This document shows, in pieces, positions 37,061 through 44,811 of a stretch of 64,000 nt of DNA (its first letter is position 1; each line of letters begins with the position of its first letter). Origin of the DNA: Bacteroidales bacterium (GTDB taxonomy: Bacteria; Bacteroidota; Bacteroidia; Bacteroidales; JAIOZK01); the NCBI GenBank assembly GCA_021740625.1, contig JAIOZK010000006.1, positions 1 through 64,000 of the forward strand. Reading direction: 5' to 3'. Below the pieces are notes generated by a model. That model did no database searches. It was not told where the DNA came from and saw nothing but the letters and a program-made list of their open reading frames with translations. A program made the translations under genes and the position numbers.

Positions 37061-38710
37061 ATGGAAAAACAAATCGTAATTGTTGCTCCAATGACAGATT
37101 TGGAGCAATACCAGATGGACTTTACCCTACATTTGAACACAGGCTCTGAAATGACTTTGAGTAATTTGAAGACTTTATTTCAGAATGACTTTAATACAGG
37201 GTTTTTACCGAAGACAACTAATAAAGAAAAAAACATACCGGCGGCAGGATATTATCTAAGCGGTATTCTGCGTAAAGAAGGTTATCATACTTTGCTCACA
37301 TCAGACTTTGATGAAAACTCACTTGCAGGCCTGAATGCACAAAATCCGTTGGCTGTGTGTATTTCAACGACAATGGTGCTTAAATCTGATTCGTTAAGAA
37401 AAATTGTACAAAACATACGTGCAACATGGCCAGGAGTGTTTATCATTGCAGGTGGTATTTATGTATGGAAATGTTTTCACTTTTATAAAAAAATTAAACA
37501 TATTCCAGAGTCAGATTCAAATTCTAAACTACTGTTCCAAAAAGGAACGGAAGATATACAAACAGATGTTTATATCATAGCCCCACATGGTAAAGAAAGC
37601 TTGCTCATTATATTAAAGGAAATTCGAGAAGGGAAATTCGCGAAAATTAAAGAACTTCCGAATTTGGCAATTCCTGAAGAAAATGGGTTTTATTTTACAA
37701 GAATGAAGGAGGAAAATGTGGATTATAGCAAAGACATTACTTTATGGGACCGGATAGATGATTTGCCTGGACAAATTCCTTTCCGTACTTCTATCGGTTG
37801 TCCATTTCGATGTAGATTTTGTGATTTTTATTGCATTTACCCCGAAATATATATCCGTTCACCGAAAAGCTTGCTCAGGGAACTGAGTATGATTCAAAAC
37901 AAACTTGATGATAATCCTGCTATATTGCATGCCACTGATGATAATGTGTTTATAAATTCTAAAAGGGTAGAGGAGGTTTGTAACGCGATCATTGAATCAG
38001 GAGTTAATAGATGGATTGGTTTTCTGCGGGCCAACACAATCAATGAATCCAATATTGAGTTGATAAAGCGCTCCGGTCTTATGATGGCTATCATTGGAGT
38101 GGAATCGGGTGATGAAAGGCAGCTCGAAAGAATGAATAAGAAGCAAAAGTTAGTAGATGTTAAAAGAGGCATCGAGCTTCTTGATCAGCATGGCATTACG
38201 GTTATGATGACTTATATCGTGGGTTATCCGGGAGAGAACAAGCAAAGCATTCAAAATACAGCCAGTTTTATGAATGATTTACAAATAGGCTTAGCCGGTT
38301 CAAGCTACCAACTTTTTCCCCTTTATATTTCTCCTTTCAGCGATCTGGGGAAAAATGAATTTCGCAGCAAGTGGAACATTGAAGGTTTGTATGATAAATG
38401 GAAACATTATACCATGTATTCGAATGAAACAAATCAATATGGTTATGATTTATTCAGCAGTGTGCAATTTGTTCCATATCATTATCCACATGAAAGAACA
38501 TTTTATAACCAGAAAGCCTTTAACCAGGATGTTCGAATGGAGTTGTTCAGTCTTAGAAGACTACTTAGCATGTCAATCATTGAAAAGAAAGCTAATAGTC
38601 ACTCAAAAGAAATATTGATAAAAATGGCAAATGCCATGAATATTAATATCCGTGCAAAATCTTTGGATGGCTTTTTAAAGAAGATACGAATTGATTTCAA
38701 ACTCAATTGA
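37061..38710 (+). CDS. B12-binding-like radical SAM protein, AT-rich orphan
   Basis: About 549 residues from the ATG at 37061 (a TTG at 37028 is also in frame). The N-terminal 200 residues resemble the cobalamin-binding domain of BchE-type radical SAM enzymes (GYYLSGILRKEGYHTLL, then IIAGGIYV), without a DxHxxG box. Cys247, Cys251 and Cys254 (CPFRCRFCDFYC) bind the 4Fe-4S cluster, and GVESGDERQLERMNKKQ is typical of the TIM barrel. Its base composition is clearly more AT-rich than neighbouring genes, which suggests recent transfer. No peptide precursor or pathway gene is adjacent, so its substrate is unknown. Confidence 0.8.
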   Translation: MEKQIVIVAPMTDLEQYQMDFTLHLNTGSEMTLSNLKTLFQNDFNTGFLPKTTNKEKNIPAAGYYLSGILRKEGYHTLLTSDFDENSLAGLNAQNPLAVCISTTMVLKSDSLRKIVQNIRATWPGVFIIAGGIYVWKCFHFYKKIKHIPESDSNSKLLFQKGTEDIQTDVYIIAPHGKESLLIILKEIREGKFAKIKELPNLAIPEENGFYFTRMKEENVDYSKDITLWDRIDDLPGQIPFRTSIGCPFRCRFCDFYCIYPEIYIRSPKSLLRELSMIQNKLDDNPAILHATDDNVFINSKRVEEVCNAIIESGVNRWIGFLRANTINESNIELIKRSGLMMAIIGVESGDERQLERMNKKQKLVDVKRGIELLDQHGITVMMTYIVGYPGENKQSIQNTASFMNDLQIGLAGSSYQLFPLYISPFSDLGKNEFRSKWNIEGLYDKWKHYTMYSNETNQYGYDLFSSVQFVPYHYPHERTFYNQKAFNQDVRMELFSLRRLLSMSIIEKKANSHSKEILIKMANAMNINIRAKSLDGFLKKIRIDFKLN

Positions 38711-38765
38711 GAAATAAAAGTCAGAAAGCAAAGAAGTTTTGAAAAAGAAAACTTTTGAACTAAAT

Positions 38766-39341
38766 CTAATATCTGTCCTCTACCGCTTTCCAGTCGACCA
38801 CCTGCCAGAAATCATTGATGTATGCAGGCCTGCGGTTTTGCTTGTCGAGATAATAAGCATGTTCCCAAACATCGCAGGTAAGCAGGGGTGTATAACCATC
38901 CCTGATCGGATTACCGGCATTGCTGCTTTGGATAATCTCGAGCTTGTTTTCTGCATTTTTCACCAACCAGGCCCAGCCGGAGCCAAAAAGGGTGGCCGCA
39001 GCATCTGAGAACTTTTCCTTGAAATCTTCAAACGAACCGAAATTTTTGTTGATTGCATCCATCAATTTGGATCCGGGTTGCCCGCCTCCATCGGGACTCA
39101 TGCAATTCCAGTAAAAAGTATGGTTCCAAACCTGTGCGCCATTGTTGAATATCCCGCCGTTAGCGTTTTTAATGATCTCTTCCAGAGATGCATCTTCGAA
39201 TTTGCTGTCTTTGATCAATCCATTAAGCTTATTCACATAGGTTTGATGATGCTTGCCATAGTGAAATTCAATGGTCTTCTTTGAAATATAAGGCTCAAGC
39301 GCATCGGCCTTATACGGTAATTCAGGTAATTCAAATGCCAT
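38766..39341 (-). CDS. Superoxide dismutase, Fe/Mn family
   Basis: A 191-residue cytoplasmic enzyme that converts superoxide to oxygen and peroxide. The metal ligands are His27, His74 (VWNHTFYW), Asp157 and His161 (CDVWEHAYY). The Gln in the N-terminal domain (NNGAQVWNH, Gln70) is the position used by iron-type enzymes, so it is more likely Fe-dependent or cambialistic. It lies 20 bp behind the CtpA-type protease on the same strand, so the two may share a transcript. It shows that the organism meets oxygen at least at times. Confidence 0.96.
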   Translation of the reverse strand: MAFELPELPYKADALEPYISKKTIEFHYGKHHQTYVNKLNGLIKDSKFEDASLEEIIKNANGGIFNNGAQVWNHTFYWNCMSPDGGGQPGSKLMDAINKNFGSFEDFKEKFSDAAATLFGSGWAWLVKNAENKLEIIQSSNAGNPIRDGYTPLLTCDVWEHAYYLDKQNRRPAYINDFWQVVDWKAVEDRY

Positions 39342-39361
39342 AACGTATATTTTTTTGGGGT

Positions 39362-40990
39362 TTATATTTCGCTGTCCTGATTTTTTAAATGATCAACTGC
39401 CCTGGCAAATACGTCATCTATCTGGTGATAAACCGGGTAAAAACCTTTGTCATCATAAAGGTTTTGTGAAAAATAGGCTTTGAGTAAAGCTTTGATTTTC
39501 CTTTTTGTTTCGGCAATTTCCTGTGCAGAACCTTTTACATTTTTCTCTGCTGCATAGGCAATAAACTGTTGAAACAGACTATTTGAAATATTAAAATTCC
39601 TGTTGAATTCCCGGTAGGTCTTGTATTGATCATAATCCTGCCTGTGCTTGTCGGTATAGTCAAAAGCGAACTGATATATCAATCCTCTTCTCAACAATTT
39701 GTTATAAAACACGTAGTTTGAATCTTGCTGGAGCGGGACGTAAATATCAGGCATGATGCCACCACCTCCGTAAACCACTTTCCCACCGGGTGTAATGTAC
39801 TTCAAGGAGTCGGCAAATTGTATGCTGTCAGGATGTAAAACTTCTCCATTCATGAAGCGTTCATAAGACTCATGATAGTATTCTTCCAATCCTTCATCAT
39901 AAGGTTTTTGGATACACCTTCCCGTGGGTGTATAATACCTTGCAACTGTAAGTCTCAGGGCAGAGCCATCGGGAAAGCTAAGTTGTTCCTGTACCAATCC
40001 TTTACCGAAACTTCTCCTGCCGATGATGCTTCCCCGGTCGTTATCCTGTATGGCACCTGCGAGGATCTCACTGGCAGAAGCCGAGCCTTCGTCGATCAAA
40101 ACGACCAGTTCCTGATCTTCAAACCTTCCCCTTTGTGTGGCGTAAGCAAAATTTTTGGGTCTGCTGTTGCCTTCGGTATAAACAATCAGTTTGTTGTTTT
40201 CCAGGAACTCATCCGCGATTTTGACGGCAGCTTTCAGGTAGCCGCCAACATTGCCTCTTAGATCCAAAATAAGTTTTTCCATTCCTTCCTGCAGCAATTC
40301 GTCCATAGCATCAGAGAATTCTTCGAAGGTAGTGGCCGAAAATTTGTTCAATTTGATGTAACCGATCTTTTCATCAACCATATAGGCCACATCAAGGCTG
40401 TAGGTAGGAATCACATCGCGTGTTATGGTAAAATCAAGTAGTTCATCAGAATTGCGGCGATAAACATCCACATTTACACGGGTACCGCGTTTGCCCTTTA
40501 GTTTACTCATGGCTTCATGATTGTTGATACTTACACCAGCCACAAGGGTATCTTCAATTTTTACGATGCGGTCACCTGCTTTCAAACCCACTTTTTCCGA
40601 GGGGCCTCCCGGAATCGGATGAATCACCGTGATGGTATCTTTTACAATACGAAACTGTATTCCGATCCCTTCGAAATTGCCCTGGAGAGGATCGTTCACC
40701 GTATTAAAATCCTTGGCCGGAATGTACTGGGAATGTGGATCAAGTTCCTGTAATATCTCCACGATGGAATTTTCTACCAGTTCTTCTTTGTTAACCGAGT
40801 CTACATAATCCTGGTCGATGTAATTGATAATGTCGGTAAGTTTATCATATCGGGGTGTATTCAGCGTAAATACATTTTTTTCCAGGCGTGAAACTTCTGA
40901 CAGTTTCATCCCGACATAAATTCCCAGCGCCAGTAAAATGGCAAAAACTATGGGAAGGTATATATACTTGTTTCTGCGTTTGTTCATCAT
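39362..40990 (-). CDS. S41-family carboxyl-terminal processing protease
   Basis: A 542-residue protease with one N-terminal membrane anchor (residues 12-30), a PDZ domain at about 90-180 (PIPGGPSEKVGLKAGDRIV) and a tail-specific protease domain. The catalytic Ser lies in EGSASASEILAGA and the Lys in SFGKGLVQEQ. It should act in the periplasm on the C-termini of misfolded or regulated proteins. It begins six bases after the terminator of the tRNA-Leu gene, on the same strand. Confidence 0.95.
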   Translation of the reverse strand: MMNKRRNKYIYLPIVFAILLALGIYVGMKLSEVSRLEKNVFTLNTPRYDKLTDIINYIDQDYVDSVNKEELVENSIVEILQELDPHSQYIPAKDFNTVNDPLQGNFEGIGIQFRIVKDTITVIHPIPGGPSEKVGLKAGDRIVKIEDTLVAGVSINNHEAMSKLKGKRGTRVNVDVYRRNSDELLDFTITRDVIPTYSLDVAYMVDEKIGYIKLNKFSATTFEEFSDAMDELLQEGMEKLILDLRGNVGGYLKAAVKIADEFLENNKLIVYTEGNSRPKNFAYATQRGRFEDQELVVLIDEGSASASEILAGAIQDNDRGSIIGRRSFGKGLVQEQLSFPDGSALRLTVARYYTPTGRCIQKPYDEGLEEYYHESYERFMNGEVLHPDSIQFADSLKYITPGGKVVYGGGGIMPDIYVPLQQDSNYVFYNKLLRRGLIYQFAFDYTDKHRQDYDQYKTYREFNRNFNISNSLFQQFIAYAAEKNVKGSAQEIAETKRKIKALLKAYFSQNLYDDKGFYPVYHQIDDVFARAVDHLKNQDSEI

Positions 40991-40995
40991 TGATA

Positions 40996-41024
40996 CAAAA
41001 AAAGCTTTCCAATACCGGAAAGCT
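40996..41024 (-). terminator. Rho-independent terminator of tRNA-Leu
   Basis: On the minus strand AGCTTTCC (41024-41017) pairs with GGAAAGCT (41010-41003) and a T-run follows. It stands between the tRNA and the protease gene. Confidence 0.85.
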
Positions 41025-41033
41025 ATGTTTGTG

Positions 41034-41117
41034 TACCCGGAGCCGGGGTCGAACCGGCACGAGTGTTACCTCATTGGTTTTTGAGACCAACGCGTCTACC
41101 AATTCCGCCACCCGGGC
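41034..41117 (-). tRNA. tRNA-Leu (CAA)
   Basis: An 84-nt class II tRNA. The acceptor stem pairs GCCCGGG with TCCGGGT (two G-T wobbles), the discriminator base is A, and CCA is not encoded. The anticodon stem TTGGT/ACCAA closes the loop CTCAAAA, giving anticodon CAA, which reads UUG. The variable arm is long, and the T-arm contains GGTTCGACCCC. Confidence 0.95.
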
Positions 41118-41199
41118 ATTGGTTCATTTATTACGGATGCAAAGTTAAGCAAAAAAATTCATAAGCCCGTCCGATTGAGGGTGAATCCTCCTGAAAAGA

Positions 41200-41230
41200 T
41201 TGCAGGGATGAAAATAAAAGCTTACTTTTG
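41200..41230 (+). promoter_or_regulatory. Promoter of prs
   Basis: TTG at 41200-41202 and TACTTTTG at 41223-41230, spaced 20 bp, 36 bp before the prs start. Confidence 0.65.
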
Positions 41231-41266
41231 CACACCTGAAAAATCATCTGTAAATCATTCAGCATC

Positions 41267-42214
41267 ATGTCAAAGAAAAATCTGGTCAGCATTTTCGCAG
41301 GAAGGGAATCCCATAACCTGGCAAAAGGAATCGCAGAAAGTTATGGAATGGAACTTGGCAAATCAATAGTTACGGAGTTTTCTGATGGAGAGTTTCAACC
41401 TTCTTATGAAGAGAACATCCGGGGACGGGATGTTTTTATTGTTCAATCCACCTATGCCCCATCCGATAATTTGTTTGAGTTGCTAATGATGATAGATGCA
41501 GCCAGAAGGGCTTCGGCAAAAAATATCATTGCCCTCATGCCCTATTTCGGCTTTGCCCGCCAGGACAGGAAAGACAAACCCAGGGTATCCATCGCTGCCA
41601 AACTCATTGCCAATTTGTTGTCTGCTTCCGGTGTTACCCGTGTAATCACCATCGATTTGCATGCCGACCAGATACAGGGATTTTTTGACGTACCCGTGGA
41701 TCACCTCTTTGCATCTTCCATTTTTGTTCCATATCTGAAAAATCTTGAACTGGAAAACCTAATTTTCGCATCCCCCGATACAGGTGGAACAAGGAGGGCT
41801 GCCAATTATGCCAAGGTGATGAATACTGGTTTTGTGATCTGCTACAAACAAAGGGCAAAACCCAATGAAGTGGAAAGAATGTCGCTGGTAGGTAATGTAA
41901 AAGGAAAAAATGTAGTGCTGGTGGATGATATCATCGATACCGCCGGTTCCATGACCAAGGCTGGCGAACTAATCATGAAAGAAGGAGCCAAAAGTGTCAG
42001 GGCCATGTGCACACATCCTGTTTTTTCAGGCAAAGCCTACGACCGGCTTGAAAATGCTCCATTTACCGAGATCGTGACCACAGACACCATCCCGCTGAAA
42101 AAAGAAAGCAACAAAATAAAGGTACTTTCAACGGCTGATCTCTTCGCTGAAGTGATCAAACGTGTTGAATCAAAAAAATCAATAAGTTCACTTTTTAAAT
42201 TTTCTGATAAATAA
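41267..42214 (+). CDS. prs: Ribose-phosphate pyrophosphokinase
   Basis: A 315-residue enzyme making PRPP from ribose-5-phosphate and ATP for nucleotide, His and Trp synthesis. FGFARQDRKDKPRVSIAAK, the TIDLHADQIQGFF metal/ATP segment and the PRPP loop VLVDDIIDTAGSMT are present. It is followed 16 bp later by rplY and then pth, an arrangement seen in many bacteria. Confidence 0.97.
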   Translation: MSKKNLVSIFAGRESHNLAKGIAESYGMELGKSIVTEFSDGEFQPSYEENIRGRDVFIVQSTYAPSDNLFELLMMIDAARRASAKNIIALMPYFGFARQDRKDKPRVSIAAKLIANLLSASGVTRVITIDLHADQIQGFFDVPVDHLFASSIFVPYLKNLELENLIFASPDTGGTRRAANYAKVMNTGFVICYKQRAKPNEVERMSLVGNVKGKNVVLVDDIIDTAGSMTKAGELIMKEGAKSVRAMCTHPVFSGKAYDRLENAPFTEIVTTDTIPLKKESNKIKVLSTADLFAEVIKRVESKKSISSLFKFSDK

Positions 42215-42230
42215 TATAAACAATTGAATT

Positions 42231-42887
42231 ATGAAAAGAGTATCTATGAGCGGCTCTCCGCGCGAGAGCGTAGGGAAAAAAGATGCTAAAAAAGTAAGGG
42301 CAAAAGGCCATGTACCATGCGTGATGTATGGTGGTGACCAGCAAATCCATTTTACCATGGATGAGCGTGATTTCAACAAGCTGGTCTTTACACCCGATGT
42401 TTTTTTGGTAAACCTGACAATTGATGGTAAGGAATATCCAACCATCATTCAGGAAGTTCAGTATCACCCCGTAACCGATAAAGTCCTGCATGCAGATTTT
42501 CTGCAGGTTGTACCGAGCAAACCACTGAAGGTGGCATTGCCGGTAAGGCTCACAGGATCTGCCATCGGTGTGGTAAAAGGCGGAAGGCTTATCCAGCGCC
42601 AAAGCAAATTACTCATTCAGGGTATGATCGATGATATCCCGGATTTTATCGAAATTGATGTTTCGGATATGAACATCGGTGACCTTATTAAGGTTCAGGA
42701 TATGAAACATGATAAACTGAAATTCCTCGATGTACATTCCGAATTGATCGTTGCTGTGAGAGCAGCCAGAAAGATTGAAGAAGAATTAGAAGAAGAGGAA
42801 GAAGAAGGCGAAGAGGGAGCTGAAGGTGCTGAAGAAGGAGCCGAAGGTGAAAGCGCAACAGAAGCACCTGAGGAAAAATCCGAATAA
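42231..42887 (+). CDS. rplY: 50S ribosomal protein bL25 (Ctc form)
   Basis: A 218-residue protein with the 5S-rRNA-binding L25 domain (residues 1-90; GSPRESVGKKDAKKVRAKGH, VPCVMYGG) and the C-terminal TL5/Ctc beta-domain to about residue 185. The last 30 residues are a very acidic Glu/Gly/Ala tail. It follows prs at 16 bp and is closed by a strong terminator that ends just before the pth start. Confidence 0.95.
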   Translation: MKRVSMSGSPRESVGKKDAKKVRAKGHVPCVMYGGDQQIHFTMDERDFNKLVFTPDVFLVNLTIDGKEYPTIIQEVQYHPVTDKVLHADFLQVVPSKPLKVALPVRLTGSAIGVVKGGRLIQRQSKLLIQGMIDDIPDFIEIDVSDMNIGDLIKVQDMKHDKLKFLDVHSELIVAVRAARKIEEELEEEEEEGEEGAEGAEEGAEGESATEAPEEKSE

Positions 42888-42913
42888 AATATTTGTTATA
42901 ATTAAGTATGAGA

Positions 42914-42954
42914 AGAGGTATAAAGGATTAGCATTATCTTTATGCCTCTTTTTT
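42914..42954 (+). terminator. Terminator after rplY, abutting the pth start codon
   Basis: AGAGG-T-ATAAAG pairs with CTTTAT-G-CCTCT (right arm ending at 42949), followed by a T-run to 42954. The pth ATG is at 42958, so read-through is needed for pth expression from the upstream promoter. Confidence 0.8.
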
Positions 42955-42957
42955 GTT

Positions 42958-43515
42958 ATGAAATATTTAATAGCAGGACTGGGAAATATCGGGCAGGAAT
43001 ATGCGAATACCAGGCACAACATTGGTTTTGTGGTTGCAGATGCGCTGGTAGAGGAAAGGAAGGGTACCTTTGAAAATACGCGTTATGCCGATATGGCAAA
43101 AGTGCGCTATAAAGGCAAAAACCTGGTGGTGATCAAACCTACGACTTACATGAACAGAAGCGGAAAGGCAATCCGGTACTGGTTGAACAAGGAAAATATT
43201 CCCCTGTCAAACTTGCTTGTGATCGTGGATGATATTGACCTGCCCCCGGGCGTCTTGAGATTACGCAAAAGAGGAGGTCCGGGAAACCACAATGGGATGA
43301 CAGATATTGTGGGAATACTCGAAACAACCGAATTCCCCAGACTGAGAGTAGGCATAGGAGATGATTTTGCCAGAGGGCATCAGGTGGATTACGTACTGGG
43401 AAAATGGAGTAAGAAAGAAGAAGAATTGATGATCCCCAGAATAAAGCAGGCTGTTGAAATGATAGAGTCCTTTGTGGCCATCGGACCCGACAGGACCATG
43501 AACATATATAATTGA
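42958..43515 (+). CDS. pth: Peptidyl-tRNA hydrolase
   Basis: A 185-residue enzyme that frees tRNA from peptidyl-tRNA dropped by ribosomes. MKYLIAGLGNIGQEYANTRH contains Asn10 and the catalytic His20; VDDIDLPPG has the catalytic Asp, and GGPGNHNGM the conserved substrate Asn. The frame stays open upstream inside rplY, but ATG at 42958 gives the family N-terminus. The start codon lies four bases after the T-run of a terminator hairpin. Confidence 0.96.
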   Translation: MKYLIAGLGNIGQEYANTRHNIGFVVADALVEERKGTFENTRYADMAKVRYKGKNLVVIKPTTYMNRSGKAIRYWLNKENIPLSNLLVIVDDIDLPPGVLRLRKRGGPGNHNGMTDIVGILETTEFPRLRVGIGDDFARGHQVDYVLGKWSKKEEELMIPRIKQAVEMIESFVAIGPDRTMNIYN

Positions 43516-43536
43516 TAATTAATAATTAATAATTGA
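43508..43536. repeat. Heptamer tandem array ATAATTR
   Basis: ATAATTG, ATAATTA, ATAATTA, ATAATTG follow each other across the pth stop codon up to the next start. No inverted partner is visible. Confidence 0.75.
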
Positions 43537-43538
43537 AT

Positions 43539-44594
43539 ATGAAAAAGATATACATTTTATTTGCTGCGTTGTCCATCGTTTGTATGCATTTGAGTGCACA
43601 GATCAGCATCACATCCGATGAGTTGCTGGGTGTTGGTGATATTGTTGTTCAGGCATTTGATGAAGACCCGGATCCTTCCATTCTACCAGGGGATGCCGGG
43701 GAAGATATAATCTGGGATTTCAGTGCTTTGCAGGAAGATAACACAGATACATTCAGGTTTATGAGCCCAACCTCCACTCCCTACTGGGGTAACTTCCCAA
43801 CTGCTAATCTGGCTCTTTTTACAGGTACCGACAGCAGTTATGCATATTTTAACAAAAACACCCAGAATCTTAAAATGGTTGGTGTTGCTACCGAAGTGGA
43901 AGAGCTGGGGCTTGTTAGTTCTACCATAGAACCCAATGAATTATTTCTTGTTTTCCCTTACGAGTATGGTTTTCAGGACAATGAAGTTTTTGATTATTAT
44001 TTCGAATCATCAGTAACCACACCCGGTGTCGACAGCATGAAAGTGAGGAGAAATACTGTAAAGGACAGTCATGTAGATGCCTGGGGTAGCATGACAGTGC
44101 CCATGGGGACTTATGATGTACTTCGGGTGCATGAAACAAGAGATTATATCGACAGCATCTGGGCAAAGGTGCTGTTTTTCGGCTGGCAACTGTTTGCCGT
44201 TGAAGAAGATACAGAAGAACGCTACCTCTGGTGGTCGGATGATCCGGAGGTGGGATATGTCCTGATCAACCTGAACACCGACCCTGAAAGCGGTGAGGTG
44301 ATGAGTTCTGAATTCATGGCCGAACCCCATTTGGTAGGGATGCCTGAACAAAAAACAACAGCACATATAAGCGTTTATCCCAACCCAGTTCAGGACCATG
44401 TAATAATTTCCAATACTGGAGATACAGAAATGCGCTATGCTGTCTATGACCTGAATGGTAAAAAACTGATGGCGGGGATTTCAAACCCGGTTGAAAAAAC
44501 CATCCTGGATCTGGAAGGACTCGAAAGCGGGATTTATTTTCTCCGGATGAAAGAAGGGGATGAATTTTATACGACAAAGTTGGTGAAACGATAG
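43539..44594 (+). CDS. T9SS-sorted secreted protein
   Basis: A protein of about 351 residues with signal peptide (MKKIYILFAALSIVCMHLSA after the initial Met at 43539; a TTG at 43533 is also in frame). The central 250 residues are beta-rich and unrecognised; WDFSALQEDNTDTF and FPYEYGFQDNEVFDYYF are characteristic of a group of exported Bacteroidota proteins. The C-terminal 75 residues (ISVYPNPVQDHVII, YDLNGKKLM, GIYFLRM) are a type A T9SS sorting domain. It ends 217 bp from the convergent Fe-S protein gene, with a MITE-like repeat between. Confidence 0.88.
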   Translation: MKKIYILFAALSIVCMHLSAQISITSDELLGVGDIVVQAFDEDPDPSILPGDAGEDIIWDFSALQEDNTDTFRFMSPTSTPYWGNFPTANLALFTGTDSSYAYFNKNTQNLKMVGVATEVEELGLVSSTIEPNELFLVFPYEYGFQDNEVFDYYFESSVTTPGVDSMKVRRNTVKDSHVDAWGSMTVPMGTYDVLRVHETRDYIDSIWAKVLFFGWQLFAVEEDTEERYLWWSDDPEVGYVLINLNTDPESGEVMSSEFMAEPHLVGMPEQKTTAHISVYPNPVQDHVIISNTGDTEMRYAVYDLNGKKLMAGISNPVEKTILDLEGLESGIYFLRMKEGDEFYTTKLVKR

Positions 44595-44652
44595 ATTACA
44601 TGGAGCAAGCGTTACAGTTGCATGCTAGCTTTGGTAAATGGTAGTTTAAGAA

Positions 44653-44757
44653 GAGGCTGTCCAAAAAGTGCAATATTTCGTCAGGCTGAGCGCCTGGCCT
44701 GCCGGCAAGGCGCTCGATGTGATCCAGATAACTGTTTGGTGCTTTTTGGACAGCCTC
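44653..44757. repeat. MITE-like palindromic element, copy 1
   Basis: The ends GAGGCTGTCCAAAAAG (44653-44668) and CTTTTTGGACAGCCTC (44742-44757) are perfect 16-bp inverted repeats. Inside, CAGGCTGAGCGCC leads to a second hairpin, GAGCGCC (44688-44694) with GGCGCTC (44709-44715). No transposase is encoded. It lies between two convergent genes. A longer relative is at 55047-55219. Confidence 0.85.
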
Positions 44758-44811
44758 CATTTTTCATTCTAAATGAACTGCCCTTTATTTTATGTCTTTT
44801 TACCTTCCTGT

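Noticed and set aside
42826-42957. Longer start of pth inside rplY
   Set aside because: It would add about 44 Lys-rich residues before the highly conserved MKYLIAGLGN start and would overlap the terminator.
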